In this document: piece by piece, positions 1 through 11,340 of the stretch
Numbering within the stretch: the stretch's first letter is position 1
Layout of the letters: each line of letters opens with the position of its first letter
Origin: Mastacembelus armatus
Lineage: Eukaryota > Chordata > Actinopteri > Synbranchiformes > Mastacembelidae
Direction of reading: 5' to 3'
Assembly: GCF_900324485.2 (NCBI RefSeq)
Contig: NC_046651.1
Coordinates: 10,570,605-10,634,604 of the forward strand
Length of the DNA stretch: 64,000 nucleotides
The notes under the pieces: model-generated
What the model was told of the DNA's origin: nothing
Database searches by the model: none
The model's input: only the letters and a program-made list of their open reading frames with translations
Made by a program: the position numbers and the translations under genes

Positions 1-949
1 TTGTTGGTAGTTCATTTAATTTCTCATAAAGTAACTGGAAGAAGTTAACTTGACAAATTAGTGCATGCCTTATAAAGTGTGTGGTGTGGCTTTATATCAG
101 CCTGTGTGTATCCTGTCCCTCATGTTCAGTTCAACTTACTATGAAAACTTGTAAACATGCAGCACTTGCAAACATGCAAACTCCTATGATTGTAGAATGG
201 TAAGATTCAATAGTCCGTGGTGTCGGAAACATGGCATGCCCGCCTTTACCCCCCATTATTGGGCATCTGCGATCTACGTTTGTCCTATACAGAAAAACAC
301 CACTCTATATTTGAGAGTTTAATTTTGAAAGGTCAGGGTTGCCAGGATAAAGATTAGGTGATGGATGGATGGAGCAGCTCCTGTTTGTCAGATCATCTGA
401 TTGGTGGAGTCAGGTTCACTGCCACCAGCTGGAGACAGTTACAACTCAACCCTGAGCCAGACAAATCAGTCTCTCAACCATGCAGCTAAAATAATAAATG
501 TTATTAAATTAAACAATAGAAGAAGAAATAAACAAATGTGTTTGGAATGACATGTTTAATTGTTTGTGACTGGCTAAGATTTACCAATGCTGCTACACCA
601 GTTAACTGTTACATATCTAGCGAACTAGTAATAATTGATGGCCAAACTGGCTGCCGCAAGAGCAAAACAAAGGCTAATTCTAGCTATAAAAACAGCTTGT
701 GATGTCTTGTTGCACTTTAACGTCAACATTAATGTAGTCACTAACATTAACATGAAGTTAGCCTTGTCTGTCCTAAAACTTTCATGGTATTAACCACTGT
801 AAATTTTGTCATCTAATTTCAGCAGAAATGGAAGGAGTGGCAGGTTAACGGGGGTGAGATGAGGTCTACAAGGGTTTGCATTTTAGCATTATTAAAAATA
901 CAGAGATAAAAATGAACATAACAGATCAACTACCAAGTTGAAATATCAT
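1..949. other. Gene-free left edge
   Basis: I see no exon, RNA gene or clear repeat here. The stretch is AT-rich and could be intergenic, or an intron of the carbonic anhydrase gene whose last exons follow at 2020. Confidence 0.5.
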
Positions 950-1607
950 GTGCAGTAGTAGTCAGACGTTTGGGGTCACCTCCATGTTCTTCAGTTTTTT
1001 TTGACATGTACACATTTCAGGTCCAGAGATAAAGCTTATAAATGGTCCAAAGCAAAATAAACTTTGGCGGAGGTAAAAAAGTGATGATGAATGTGGTCCT
1101 TTTTTTAAGGATGCAAACAGTTCTTAGAGGTGTCCCAACATTTCAGTCCCTCCAGCACTACGTATAAAGCTGGTGACAAAAAATACTACACCCTCTGAAG
1201 CATTGTTTGGACAATACAGCACAGCGGGCCCCGTGACCCTGTTCAGGGTAATGAGGCAAAAACTACCTTCAGGCTGTGGAAGAGAACAAGATAAACGTCT
1301 TCCAATGATGGAACAGCAGCACAATCTTGACTTTCCAGGTGAAGATTGAAAGGAAAGCTGAAAGCTGTATGTGCAACACATTTGTTGGAGCTTCAGCAGC
1401 AGTGCTCCCAAAAGACATTTGATTTCAACTAGAGAGTAAATGACATGTTGGGCTGCTGGGTGAGTGTGATGTTTACATTATTTACTTTAAACCTGAAGGT
1501 TTTTTTTTTTTAAGTCTTCAAATGTTATTCTTTAATTTCAGTAAACGACACACATTTTTATAACTACAAAATTGAGGTGACTCCAAACTTATGACTGGTA
1601 GTGTATA
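950..1607. mobile_element. Short Tc1-like DNA element (non-autonomous)
   Basis: The two ends are imperfect inverted repeats of about 30 bp. The left end (about 952-981) reads through TTTGGGGTCACCT; the right end (1575-1604), read in reverse, runs TTTGGAGTCACCT after ACTACCAGTCA. This end type is common in short fish Tc1-like and related elements. The element is about 660 bp and I recognise no transposase inside it, so it is best read as a MITE or decayed remnant. It lies 0.4 kb upstream of the partial carbonic anhydrase gene. Confidence 0.55.
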
Positions 1608-2019
1608 TAGTCGTGTGCATATATACAATTTCTAGTAATTTTCTCACCCCCCAGTGTCAAACTCATTCCTACACCTTTGTCAAAAGTTACTTATTTTCTC
1701 ATGACTATTTGCAATCAATTGCAATGTTTTTAATTACAAACTTGACTGCAGCATGAGGAATTTGCTCTTAAAGCTGTACTGTACCTTAATATAGCCCTAT
1801 GAGCACCATACCCCTCCTCCTTTGTATACCTGAAAATTGATTTAGCATTAGTTCGAGGGAAAACTGTAGTTCCTGAAACTTCTCACAAAAGCAAGCAAAG
1901 GACATTAGGACAAAGGCCTAATAAGGATGTTGCTTTCTTAAGCCAGCTCCAAATGTTGGTTACTGAGATACCTACTTTACAAAATGCTTTGAAAGGTTCT
2001 ATCCTATTTACTCATGTAG
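1608..2019. other. Spacer before partial CA gene
   Basis: No feature is visible until the acceptor site at 2018-2019. In the sister gene the preceding exon lies only 330 bp upstream of this point. No matching exon is found here, so it is missing, or lies beyond the left edge across a long intron. Confidence 0.5.
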
Positions 2020-3304
2020 GCAAATTCCACATCAAGTCCAGTGTCTGGAATGGAAGCCTGGAAAACTCTAACCAGGTACCTGTCAGCTATTAAAAACATC
2101 AGTAAGTATACACTTTTGTTGTGTATAACCTCAAAAACACATTGGACATAAATGTCACTACATCCTGTGCATTTTTGTTTCAATGTAGGCTCAGTGGTTG
2201 AAGTCACAGAACAGATCTCCATTGACGACCTACTTGGCGATGTGGATCAAACTACATATTACCGCTACAATGGCTCTTTAACCACCCCTTTGTGTAATGA
2301 AGCAGTGGTTTGGACCGTCTTCAAAGAGCCTATCCAGCTGGATGAAGACCTGGTACGTACCACTCATCATTTTAGTGCTGGGGATCTGTCCAAACAGGTG
2401 GTGGGCCACAGTGAGCAATTAAAATTAACTAGTAGTACTCTGTAGCACTGATTAAGATATTTCTTAGCTCATTAATATGTATGAACGTTTCCAGTGAAAT
2501 TTATATGTATAGTGTTTTTCTACAAAGAAACAATGCGTGAGCTTGGTAATGCTTAGCTGTAATTTTCAGGTGTTTACCATCCACATGAAATACATAGAAT
2601 TTTTGATCACAGGTCACCAATTGTAGGTTGTCCTTTTTTTTTTTCTTTTTTTTTTCTGTGGTGAGGACAGGTAACAGATATTTCACATTTAAAAAAAAAC
2701 AACTTTTAATATCCATGTGACTTTCCTAATGTGGGCTCCTTGTCTGACATTAGCTTTGGCAGGACTGTGGATTTATTTCTTTGAATTTTGTCTACACATT
2801 GCTTATGTTGAAAGTGATGAAAGATATTTCTATGGCAAATATGGGTTTGTGGAACAATTCATTGTTTTCAGTGTACATGTTGCGGGGGATTGTTTTAATG
2901 TAAAACACTTATGAGACTGTAACATGAGCCCCAAACAGAGAATGAGGAAGTAAAATGTTAAACCTGCGCACATATGATTATGATTATTTCAGTGTAGTTG
3001 CCTTCTGTTTTTTAAAAAAAAAAAAAAAAAAAAAAGTTAAGTCACCTGTGGTTATTTGGTATTTTCTATTCATATGGTAATAGCTGCTTTCAGTATGCGT
3101 TTGCTCAAGTTGTGTATACATTTGCTTTAACCCCACCAGATGATGATGTTCCCAAATCAGACAGGATACCGCAACGTGTTTCGGCCTCCACAGCCTCTTA
3201 ATGGGAGAACCATCTACATCAGCAAATCCACTGTCCCCAGACCCGTCATGCTGTTTGTGCTGCTGGCAAGTCTCTGTGCCTTTTCATGTCATTTTCATCT
3301 CTGA
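2020..3304 (+). CDS. Carbonic anhydrase IV-like, last three exons (5' part absent)
   Basis: Exons are 2020-2101, 2189-2352 and 3140-3304. They correspond one to one with the last three exons of the two-domain gene at 6122-11340. The middle exon carries the C-terminal CA core, with GSLTTPLC (Thr199/Thr200 and the Cys203 disulphide position in CA numbering) and VVWTVF around Trp209. The last exon ends in a short hydrophobic tail before TGA, as expected for GPI attachment. All three exons are open and their splice phases agree (0, 1, 0), so they could be used. No exon for the zinc-binding half (three His) is visible to the left within the window. This is either the 3' end of a gene starting outside the window or a 5'-truncated duplicate. 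The second exon and its upstream intron match the sister gene almost perfectly. Confidence 0.75.
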
Positions 3305-6121
3305 GACAATTAATTGGAACTGCCTTATCACTTATATGTACATTGTATATGCACTGATTGTGTCATTGTATATCATTCATATATTTGTTAGAAAAAGACT
3401 TGGAAAGTGGGGTTTAATCGGTGATACTGGTGTTTTAGTATGCATCTGTCTCCAGGCAGTGAAATTAATTTGAGAAAACCTGGGTTATTACTCCAGGATG
3501 TCATGAAGCCCTCAGCGCACTGTACAATCCATTACTGTTTTGGACAGGTAATCATCTTGATGCCATTGAGTAATTAGCTCTTGTTTCAACACTTCAACTT
3601 TTAAAATTAAAAAATATATATTAAAAAAAATCTTAATTACTAAACAAATATCATTTAATTTCTTTTATTGGTCCATAGATATGCACTATGTTCACTCAAT
3701 ATGTGTGAAATAACCATTTATATTGAGTTTGTGCCAATGCATTGTTTGTATTTTAATGTAATAGCCAACATTTATTAAAGGTCTCATTTTTAATCATCCA
3801 GTGCCTGGAATTTTTTATACCCCACACACCTACAGATGAGGGAATATTTTTCTTTTTAATATAAATTAACTCTTAAAGCACCGAGTTGACCGTTTCTGAT
3901 CAGTAATCTTTGTATTCACTAAATCTAGTCCACTCTAATAACCAATACAAATCTCATGTGCTATCTTTGTCTGATGATGGTTTTAGGCACTAATTCAACA
4001 CATAGCTCCTCACAGCTAATTTATGAAGTTCACTTTATCCTGTAACATGTGTTTTGTTATCAGAACTGAAGGTCGGTGCTTAATATCTTACATCTTTTAA
4101 AAGGAAACATTTTTATCATACATCAAAGAATGTGATTATCAGGACTGAAGCCTAATCAAAAAAAGCTATCTTGATCACGTGTTCAACATAGTTATGTATG
4201 ACTGACATAAGGGTCATGACTAATGTCCTAAGCTACACACAATGTTCTGTGCTTGTGCATGTAAAACATTTTGCTTTTGTAAATAGTTTTCTCTGTTCTT
4301 GAGTGAACTTTTGAAAAATACTCAAAGGAGCCTATATTAGTACCCTAAACCTGTTTAAAAGCAGTCCCACACTAGTCAATGAGATTGCAAAATATTTTGT
4401 AAACATGGTGTTTTCAGCAAATCTGCTGGATTTAACAGCTTGTTTACCTTTTAGTATGAGTAACTAAAGGAACTGTTTAATGTGAAATTACTTTTGTCTC
4501 GTCTGATTGTTTGAATTTTATTGCTGGTCATAAAAGAATTGTGGCTTCTGTACCCTGGGATGATTTATATAGGGAAGCAAATGTTGACTCTGCCTCAGTA
4601 TTTTAGAATCTGGGCCTGTATATGCTGATCTTTTTCATTATGTAAAAGTAAAGTATTGCCTAATAAGTGAATTGTGAACATATCTAATATTTGTAGGCCT
4701 GCATTTACAAAAAATGCTTCTCCTGGAAGGATTTATAGGGTAACACTGATTCTGCAGCTCAGTAGCCTGTTGTATTTAAAAAAAAAAAAAAAAAGTACAA
4801 TAAGTTTTGTAAATAAATGCTGATCTATAGCAACAGGTTTAAACAATGCTCATGATATTAAATCTACATGGAATGTTATGAATTAAATTTCACAGAGCAA
4901 CACAACATTGAGACATCGGCTTTCTTTAAAGGTAGGAAATATTTATATCTTCTTAAAAAAGAAATGTTTATTAAAAACAGGTTTGTTAGATTCCTTTGGT
5001 AACTGCTGTCACTTGAATTTGAGATATTTGTGTTTGATAGTCGTGTTGTAATAACTTTTACAGTCGAGCAATAATAGAGCTACTTTGGTATTATGAAAAA
5101 ACTCAGAATTACAAATAATGTCATTTTTATGTTTTCGCTAGTAACTCAGACTAAATGAAACATCTCCTTTGTTTTTCAATGCTTAAACACGCTACCTGTT
5201 GTTTTCTTAGCGCTCATGTTTGTGTGTAAAAATGCAAGACAGCGCATCCGTGGTTTTCCAAAAATACCTGTAGAAAAGTTGTATTTTCAGTCTGTAAATG
5301 AAAACATTTCCGGCTAAATGTCTCTGTTGCCATGGGGCCGACGTTAGCATGCTAATGCTAAAAAGAAATGCTAACGTCACAGTTGGCTAACGGGAACATA
5401 AAAACCAGGGGAGCGCTCTCGGGCTTTTTGTTTTTGTTTATTCACAAACGTAGGGCTGCTAAGAAAATAAAATATTGGATGTGTCTGACCATTACAAAGA
5501 CTAAAAAAAGATTTCCGTTTGTGGAGGATACATGAATTGGTGTTAACGCTAGATATTAACGCTAAGTTTTTAAAAATCGCCATATTCTGAATGTGACGCG
5601 TCACTGCGTTAACACTATTACTGCGTTACTATGGGAAATACTACGTTACTATGGGAAATACTGCGTTACCCTGCTAATTTACTTTTTTTTCTCTCACTGG
5701 TGGAGATGCAAGTAGATATTTCAAATGTGATTTTAGTTCAAAAATATGTTTTTTCTGTCCTAGGTTTTTTGATTCCTGAACACTAAGGTAGTGGGATTTA
5801 TTAAATTTGATTTCTAAAATATAGTAGCATTTTTTTTTCTATAAAGTTTCTTTCTTTGACACTGTTTCTGTCCAGTGAGATCAATCACTTCATTGTGCAA
5901 AAATATTTAAGATTGCATTCAATCAGCATGACAGTATTAACTTAATGCTCTTGCAGGATCAAAGTTTTTTTTTGGTGATTCTGTATAGTTAAATGGGATT
6001 AAATAGACTGTAACACAGCACACTGCAGTGAAAAATCTGGACTCATTAGGCCGTCACAGCAAAAGTACACACTTACCTTGGATAGTTCTTGTTGTTAAGG
6101 ACTTTTCTTTTCCTCCTGAAG
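3305..6121. other. Intergenic, 2.8 kb
   Basis: This is the 3' flank of the partial CA gene (similarity to the sister flank fades near 3430) and then AT-rich spacer with A/T runs. Just before 6122 lies a short pyrimidine-rich 5' leader of the next gene. I see no gene here. Confidence 0.6.
5621..5670. repeat. 20-bp tandem repeat, 2.5 copies
   Basis: Units start at 5621, 5641 and 5661, share GTTACTATGGGAAATA and differ at one base between the two full copies. It is intergenic and no function is apparent. Confidence 0.8.
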
Positions 6122-9100
6122 ATGTATCTTCCCTTCCTGCTGCTGTGCCTGAGTTTGGGGGTTGTCAAAAAATGTGGTGAGTGAAATACATCAATCTCCA
6201 CTTGCAGGAAATTTAATGCTTTTTCTGCATTTGATGCTGTTATCAGTTTTCTCCTGTAGTGTTCAGTGTGTTGTATATTTTTTTTGTTTCAGCTGCTGGA
6301 GAGAATTGGTGCTATACTGGCTGTGGTGAGTAAGGACAGACTTGACTTTCTCAATGATTTGGATTAAATTGTTTGGTTGTTGACAAGCCGACTCCTTTAA
6401 CTTTCACAGAGCACACCCCGACCCACTGGGGAGACCTCCCTGGTTCTTTCTGTGGAGAGAAGAGACAGTCTCCTATTGATATAGTGACCAGCCAAGTTCA
6501 GACAGACCCTAACCTGCTTAACTTTACCTTCACCAACTTCTTCTCTCAGCACGTCAAGTCCCTCACAAACAATGGACACACAGGTACATAATTGTCTTTT
6601 TGTCCTTGTCTCTGAACTCTACAACAGACTGAACTATAAATTATGGTTATTTGTGACAGATGTCCAGAAAGGTCCCAAAGTAAGGTCATATTAAACTTCT
6701 GTATTCTTGGACAGTAGCTATGTAAACATGTTTTTCCATCTTTTCTCGACATAGTGAAATGCACACTGGAGGGAAATACAGCTGAAATAAATGGTGGTGG
6801 ACTTAACGGAACGTATTCTCTGGATCATTTTCACTTTCACTGGGGCGATACAGAACAACTTCCAGGTTCTGAGCACTCGATTAATGGGTACAGATATCCA
6901 ATGGAGGTACTGTAGTTCTCTCTATTCTCTAATGACCACATGCTTGTCCCCTTTGCACACTTTTTTTTTTTACCTTGGTTTGTCTTATCAGTTAATGTAA
7001 TCTCTTGTAGATGCACATTGTCACTGTGAAAAAGGGCCTCACTCTGGATCAAGCCCTCGCCAGCTCAGATGGAGTTGCTGTTCTTGGATTTTTCATAGAT
7101 GTATGTGAGCAAGGAAGGAGCAAGAAGGAGAATTAATTTTGCCATGGTCAAATCATGTAATTGTAATATCCTTTCTCTGAAGGCAACAGACGTAGATGGA
7201 GACATGTCAGGACCATGGAACACACTGGCATCTTACCTCACAGCCACCAAAGGTACATTTCATCAGCAGTACATTGCTACAGCACCATAGGTTGCAGTGA
7301 CATAGCTGACAGAGCTCTAGTGCAGAATATATTGCTATTGCCTCACTAACAGCTAGTGCTGGTAATAACACATATTAACTTTTACCATGGTGATGTTGGC
7401 TAATGCTTATCCTGCATTAATCCATTTAGTGTGTTCATGTTCATGGCTTTAAGTAAAATATGTTATTTCGGTCTATTTAAATCCATACTTTTCATGTGAT
7501 AAAAACCTTTTTTGTTTGTTAACTCTTAACAGGCACTAATGTTGCTGTAAAATCTACCATCTCTGTTGCTGACCTGATTGGCGATGTCGACCTCACAAAG
7601 TTCTATCGGTACATGGGCTCCCGGACCACCCCCAGTTGTGCTGAAGCAGTGGTGTGGACAGTCTTTCATGAGCCAATCAAGATTAACAGAAATCTGGTGA
7701 GTTTAGCATCCTGTTTTAAAACCCATGTAGTAGCTCACAAGAGAAAGTAAAATAATGGCATTTTAGGTGAAATTAAGTGAAAATTGGAGTGCCCTTTGCT
7801 CGGGGGAACCTCTAAAGTTGACTGATGTGTAAATATTCAGCTGACTAACTGTGCCTTGAAGGTAATGTTGTATATATTATTTGTGTGTAATAATTAACTG
7901 TACTCTCTTTCATTTAACAAGCTACAGTTTCTACATTATTCTACTTTCCTAGTTAATCTAAAGAGTGTGCAGTAAACTGTCAGTGTATTGACAGCACAGT
8001 CAGCCTGTCACCAGTGGGTGCTGGTTGGTTGATTCAAACCCATGATCACCACAGTGACAGCTACATTACCTGAGTATCCCTAAATAAATTTTATCTCATT
8101 AACATCATCTCATTATCTATGCGCTGTCACCAAAAGTAAAATTAAATAAGCCACTTACTGCTTAAACATATGATGCAACTGAACCTGTAAAAACTGAGAT
8201 GACCTATGACGAGTGCAATCGCATATAATCGCAACGCAAGCAATGGCTGATGCATGCAGGCAAGTGTTGCCAGATCACACAGACTAGTTCCATGACAAAC
8301 CGGTATATGCTGATGTCTGTTTTGATAACTGTTTGATAATGAGGCTTGTTTTATTTTGTAACAATGAATTGACTGTAACAAATGACAAACTGTTGGGTAA
8401 GATGCATTTGACTCTGGGAAAAAATATCATATATATAGTATATATGAGGAGGATCAAGTGGGGCCAAATAGTTGAGACAAGCTGACACAGTTACCTAAAG
8501 CTTTTGTCTATGCTATTACGATCTGCTGCTGCAGAACTGTATTTCTGCTTGGAACATCACTGTGGTCTGCTGGAGTAAGCTTTCTGTTTTGTTCTTAGAT
8601 TAAACAGTTTCCCACAAAGACAAGACTCACCAATATTTATCGACCTACACAAGATCTTAATCAGCATGAAGTGGTTGCCTCCCCTGCCACTCCTCTAGCT
8701 AAGAGTGAGTTAGAAAAATCACTTACGTGGTCTATAATATTATGGTAATATGTGGTCCATAATATTTATGACTGAATTGACAAATGTAATATGTTCCTCT
8801 GTTCCTCAGGTGATTCCTGGTGTTACGAGGATCACTGTGGTATGTAACTTTTACAGATACTGTACAGAGGTGATGACTGGTCAGCTTCAAAGTGATGATG
8901 CTGTTAGAATAAGATTTGGGTGTGTCCTAAATTTTGTTTTTCTCTATACCCTCAGATTACATTGTGCATCTGTGGCACTTTCTGCCTCAGTCCTACTGTG
9001 CTGGTGCACGTCAGTCACCCATCAACATTGACACACAGAAAGCTGTGGTGAACAAACGCCTTGGTCCCTTCACCTACACAAACTTTAACAACAAAAATAT

Positions 9101-11340
9101 CATCAAGTCCTTCGTTAACACAGGCCACTCAGGTTTTAGTTTTCTCTTTTCATAGTAGCAACCAGTTTCCTGGGTAATGATTAAGTCTGGATATAATGCA
9201 GTATTTATATTTTCTTGTCTCCTTACCCCTAGTGCAAGGTGTACTGAAGGAGGATATAGTGGAGGTGTCAGGGGGAGGTTTGGGATACGTCTACTCCACC
9301 GTTCAGTTCCACCTCCACTGGGGCTCCTCACCACGTGATTCTATGGGCTCAGAGCACACAGTGAATTCCAAAGGATACCCAATGGAGGTAGATACAAACA
9401 CTAAGTACTGAGCAGTTGCATTTAAGTCATTGGTTTAGATAGATTTAGCTTCTTCTGCTCTAATCTGCATGTTTTGTCTATGTCCAGTTACACATAGTGA
9501 GCAAGAGGAAGGATTTACCTTTACGTGTGGCAAAACAGACTCCAAATGGCCTGGCAATTCTAGGATTTTTTATTGAGGTATTGTTCAAAATCACTTTTTT
9601 GTGATATAAATCCATAATATATAACTATATATAATATAATTTTATATCATGTTGCACAGACTTTTAAGTTAGCCCAGTTTTCATGCTAGAAATCAACCAA
9701 ATTACTCCAAACAAGAGTGTGTATTGTGTAAATGATTTTTTCTCAATGTGTGTTTTCCAGCCTACGATTACTACCAAAAGCAGTTCACAGCACTGGAAGG
9801 TTGGTTTTACATTGTGCTTAAAACCAGAGCCTAAATGTGGGTAACTGATTTAGCTTTAACCTTTTTAGCAAAAGGATTTTAATAGTTGATCACATTTATT
9901 TCTGCAGACAAATTCCACATCAAGTCCAATGCCTGCAACGGAAGCCTGGAAAAATCTGACCAAGTACCTGTCAGCTATTAAAGACATCAGTAAGTATACA
10001 CTTTTGTTGTGTATAACCTCAAAAACACATTGGACATAAATGTCACTACATCCTGTGCATTTTTGTTTCAATGTAGACTCAGTGGTTGAAGTCACAGAAC
10101 AGATCTCCATTGACGACCTACTTGGCGATGTGGATCAAACTACATATTACCGCTACAATGGCTCTTTAACCACCCCTTTGTGTAATGAAGCAGTGGTTTG
10201 GACCGTCTTCAAAGAGCCTATCCAGCTGGATGAAGACCTGGTACGTACCACTCATCATTTTAGTGCTGAAGATTTTTTTGTGCAAGATTTTATCTTGATT
10301 GTCAGTTGTTGATTTGGCTTGATTTTGTCTTTGTCTTGATTTGTTGAAATTAATTTAAGATGATATTTCACTGTGGCAAGTATGGGTTGCCACAGTGGAA
10401 CAGTTTCAGTGTACATGCAGCTGTTTTTAATATAAAACAGAGAGTGTAAGATGCCACAGACAGAAAATGAGGAAGTAAAATGTCACCTACATGCACATGA
10501 TGAGAATATTTGTTTTGGTTTAGTTACTTTCTATTTAGGCAGCAAGGTGGATTGGTTGTTAGCACTGTTTGCCTTACAGAAAAAAAGGTTCCTGGTTTGA
10601 AACTCAGCAGGGACCTTTCTGTGTGGAGTTTGCATGTTCTCCCTGTACTTGTGTGGGTTTTCTCCAGGTACTCTGGTTTCCTCCCACAGTCCAAAAACAT
10701 GTATGTCAGGTTGATTGGTGACTCTAAATTGCCCACAGGAGTGAGTGTGAGTGTGTGAGGTTGTTTGTCTCTATGTGGCCCTGTGATGGACTGGTGACCT
10801 GTCCAGGGTGTACCCCTGCCTTTCACCCAAAGAGAGCTGGGATAGGCTCCAGTAGATCCCTGGGACCCTGGTTAGGAATAAGGGGGTATAGATAATGGAT
10901 GGATGGATACTTTCTATTTAGAAAAGAGATGTTAAGTTACTTGTGGTGATTACTTTCTTTTCTTAGTACTTCATTGAATATGTGCATGGCTACCTTAAGC
11001 AAGGGTTTGCTCAAGTTGTGGGCATAATTTTCACTTGTTGAACAAGTTAAATGTAGTAGAAACAAAATCTCAAACAATGTAGTGGTTTAGAATAGATGAC
11101 GATGTCAATTCAGAAGGATAGCTCTCACTTCAGACTGTCCTTAATGAAAACTAACATTTGCTTTAACCCCACCAGATGATGATGTTCCCAAATCAGACAG
11201 GATACCGCAACGTGTTTCGGCCTCCACAGCCTCTTAATAGGAGGACAGTCTACGTCAGCAAATCCACTGTCCCCAGATCCGTCAAGCTGTTTGTGCTGCT
11301 GGCAAGTCTCTGTGCCTTTTCATGTCATTTTCATCTGTGA
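6122..11340 (+). CDS. Two-domain GPI-type carbonic anhydrase (CA IV family)
   Basis: Fifteen exons (6122-6176, 6293-6325, 6410-6583, 6755-6906, 7011-7100, 7183-7252, 7533-7696, 8599-8704, 8810-8839, 8956-9132, 9233-9387, 9488-9577, 9908-9989, 10077-10240, 11176-11340) join in phase to 568 codons. After a signal peptide come two full alpha-CA domains, which catalyse reversible CO2 hydration. Domain 1 has WCY, RQSPIDI, zinc ligands His114, His116 and His140, shuttle His86 and Thr223-Thr224. Domain 2 has WCYED, RQSPINI, His377, His379, His404 and shuttle His349, then GSLTTP and a hydrophobic GPI-type tail. In domain 1 the usual Gln92 is His (HFHFHW instead of QFHLHW). The first domain has no GPI tail. 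Its last exon runs on through a short Pro/Ala linker, and the splice at 8704/8810 joins it to the WCY exon of domain 2. An alternative is two genes with read-through, but domain 2 has no signal peptide or start of its own. The protein should sit outside the cell on the membrane. Confidence 0.88.
10539..10907 (+). mobile_element. SINE-like insertion with 14-bp target duplication
   Basis: The 369-bp insert is an abundant teleost repeat type. It has an RNA polymerase III-like head (GGTTGTTAGCACTG, then GGTTTGAAAC), a conserved body (GTGTGGAGTTTGCATG, GATGGACTGGTGACC, GGGATAGGCTCCAG) and a GGAT-repeat tail. It is flanked by a perfect 14-bp direct repeat, TACTTTCTATTTAG, at 10525-10538 and 10908-10921. 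It lies in the last intron of the two-domain CA gene and is absent from the matching intron of the duplicate at 2353-3139. It therefore inserted after that duplication. The family name is not certain. Confidence 0.75.

Noticed and set aside
9761-9799. In-phase 39-bp mini-exon between CA domain 2 exons
   Set aside because: It has an acceptor CCAG and a weak donor GTTGGT and would keep the frame, but the family has no such exon and the model closes without it. Transcript data could revive it.
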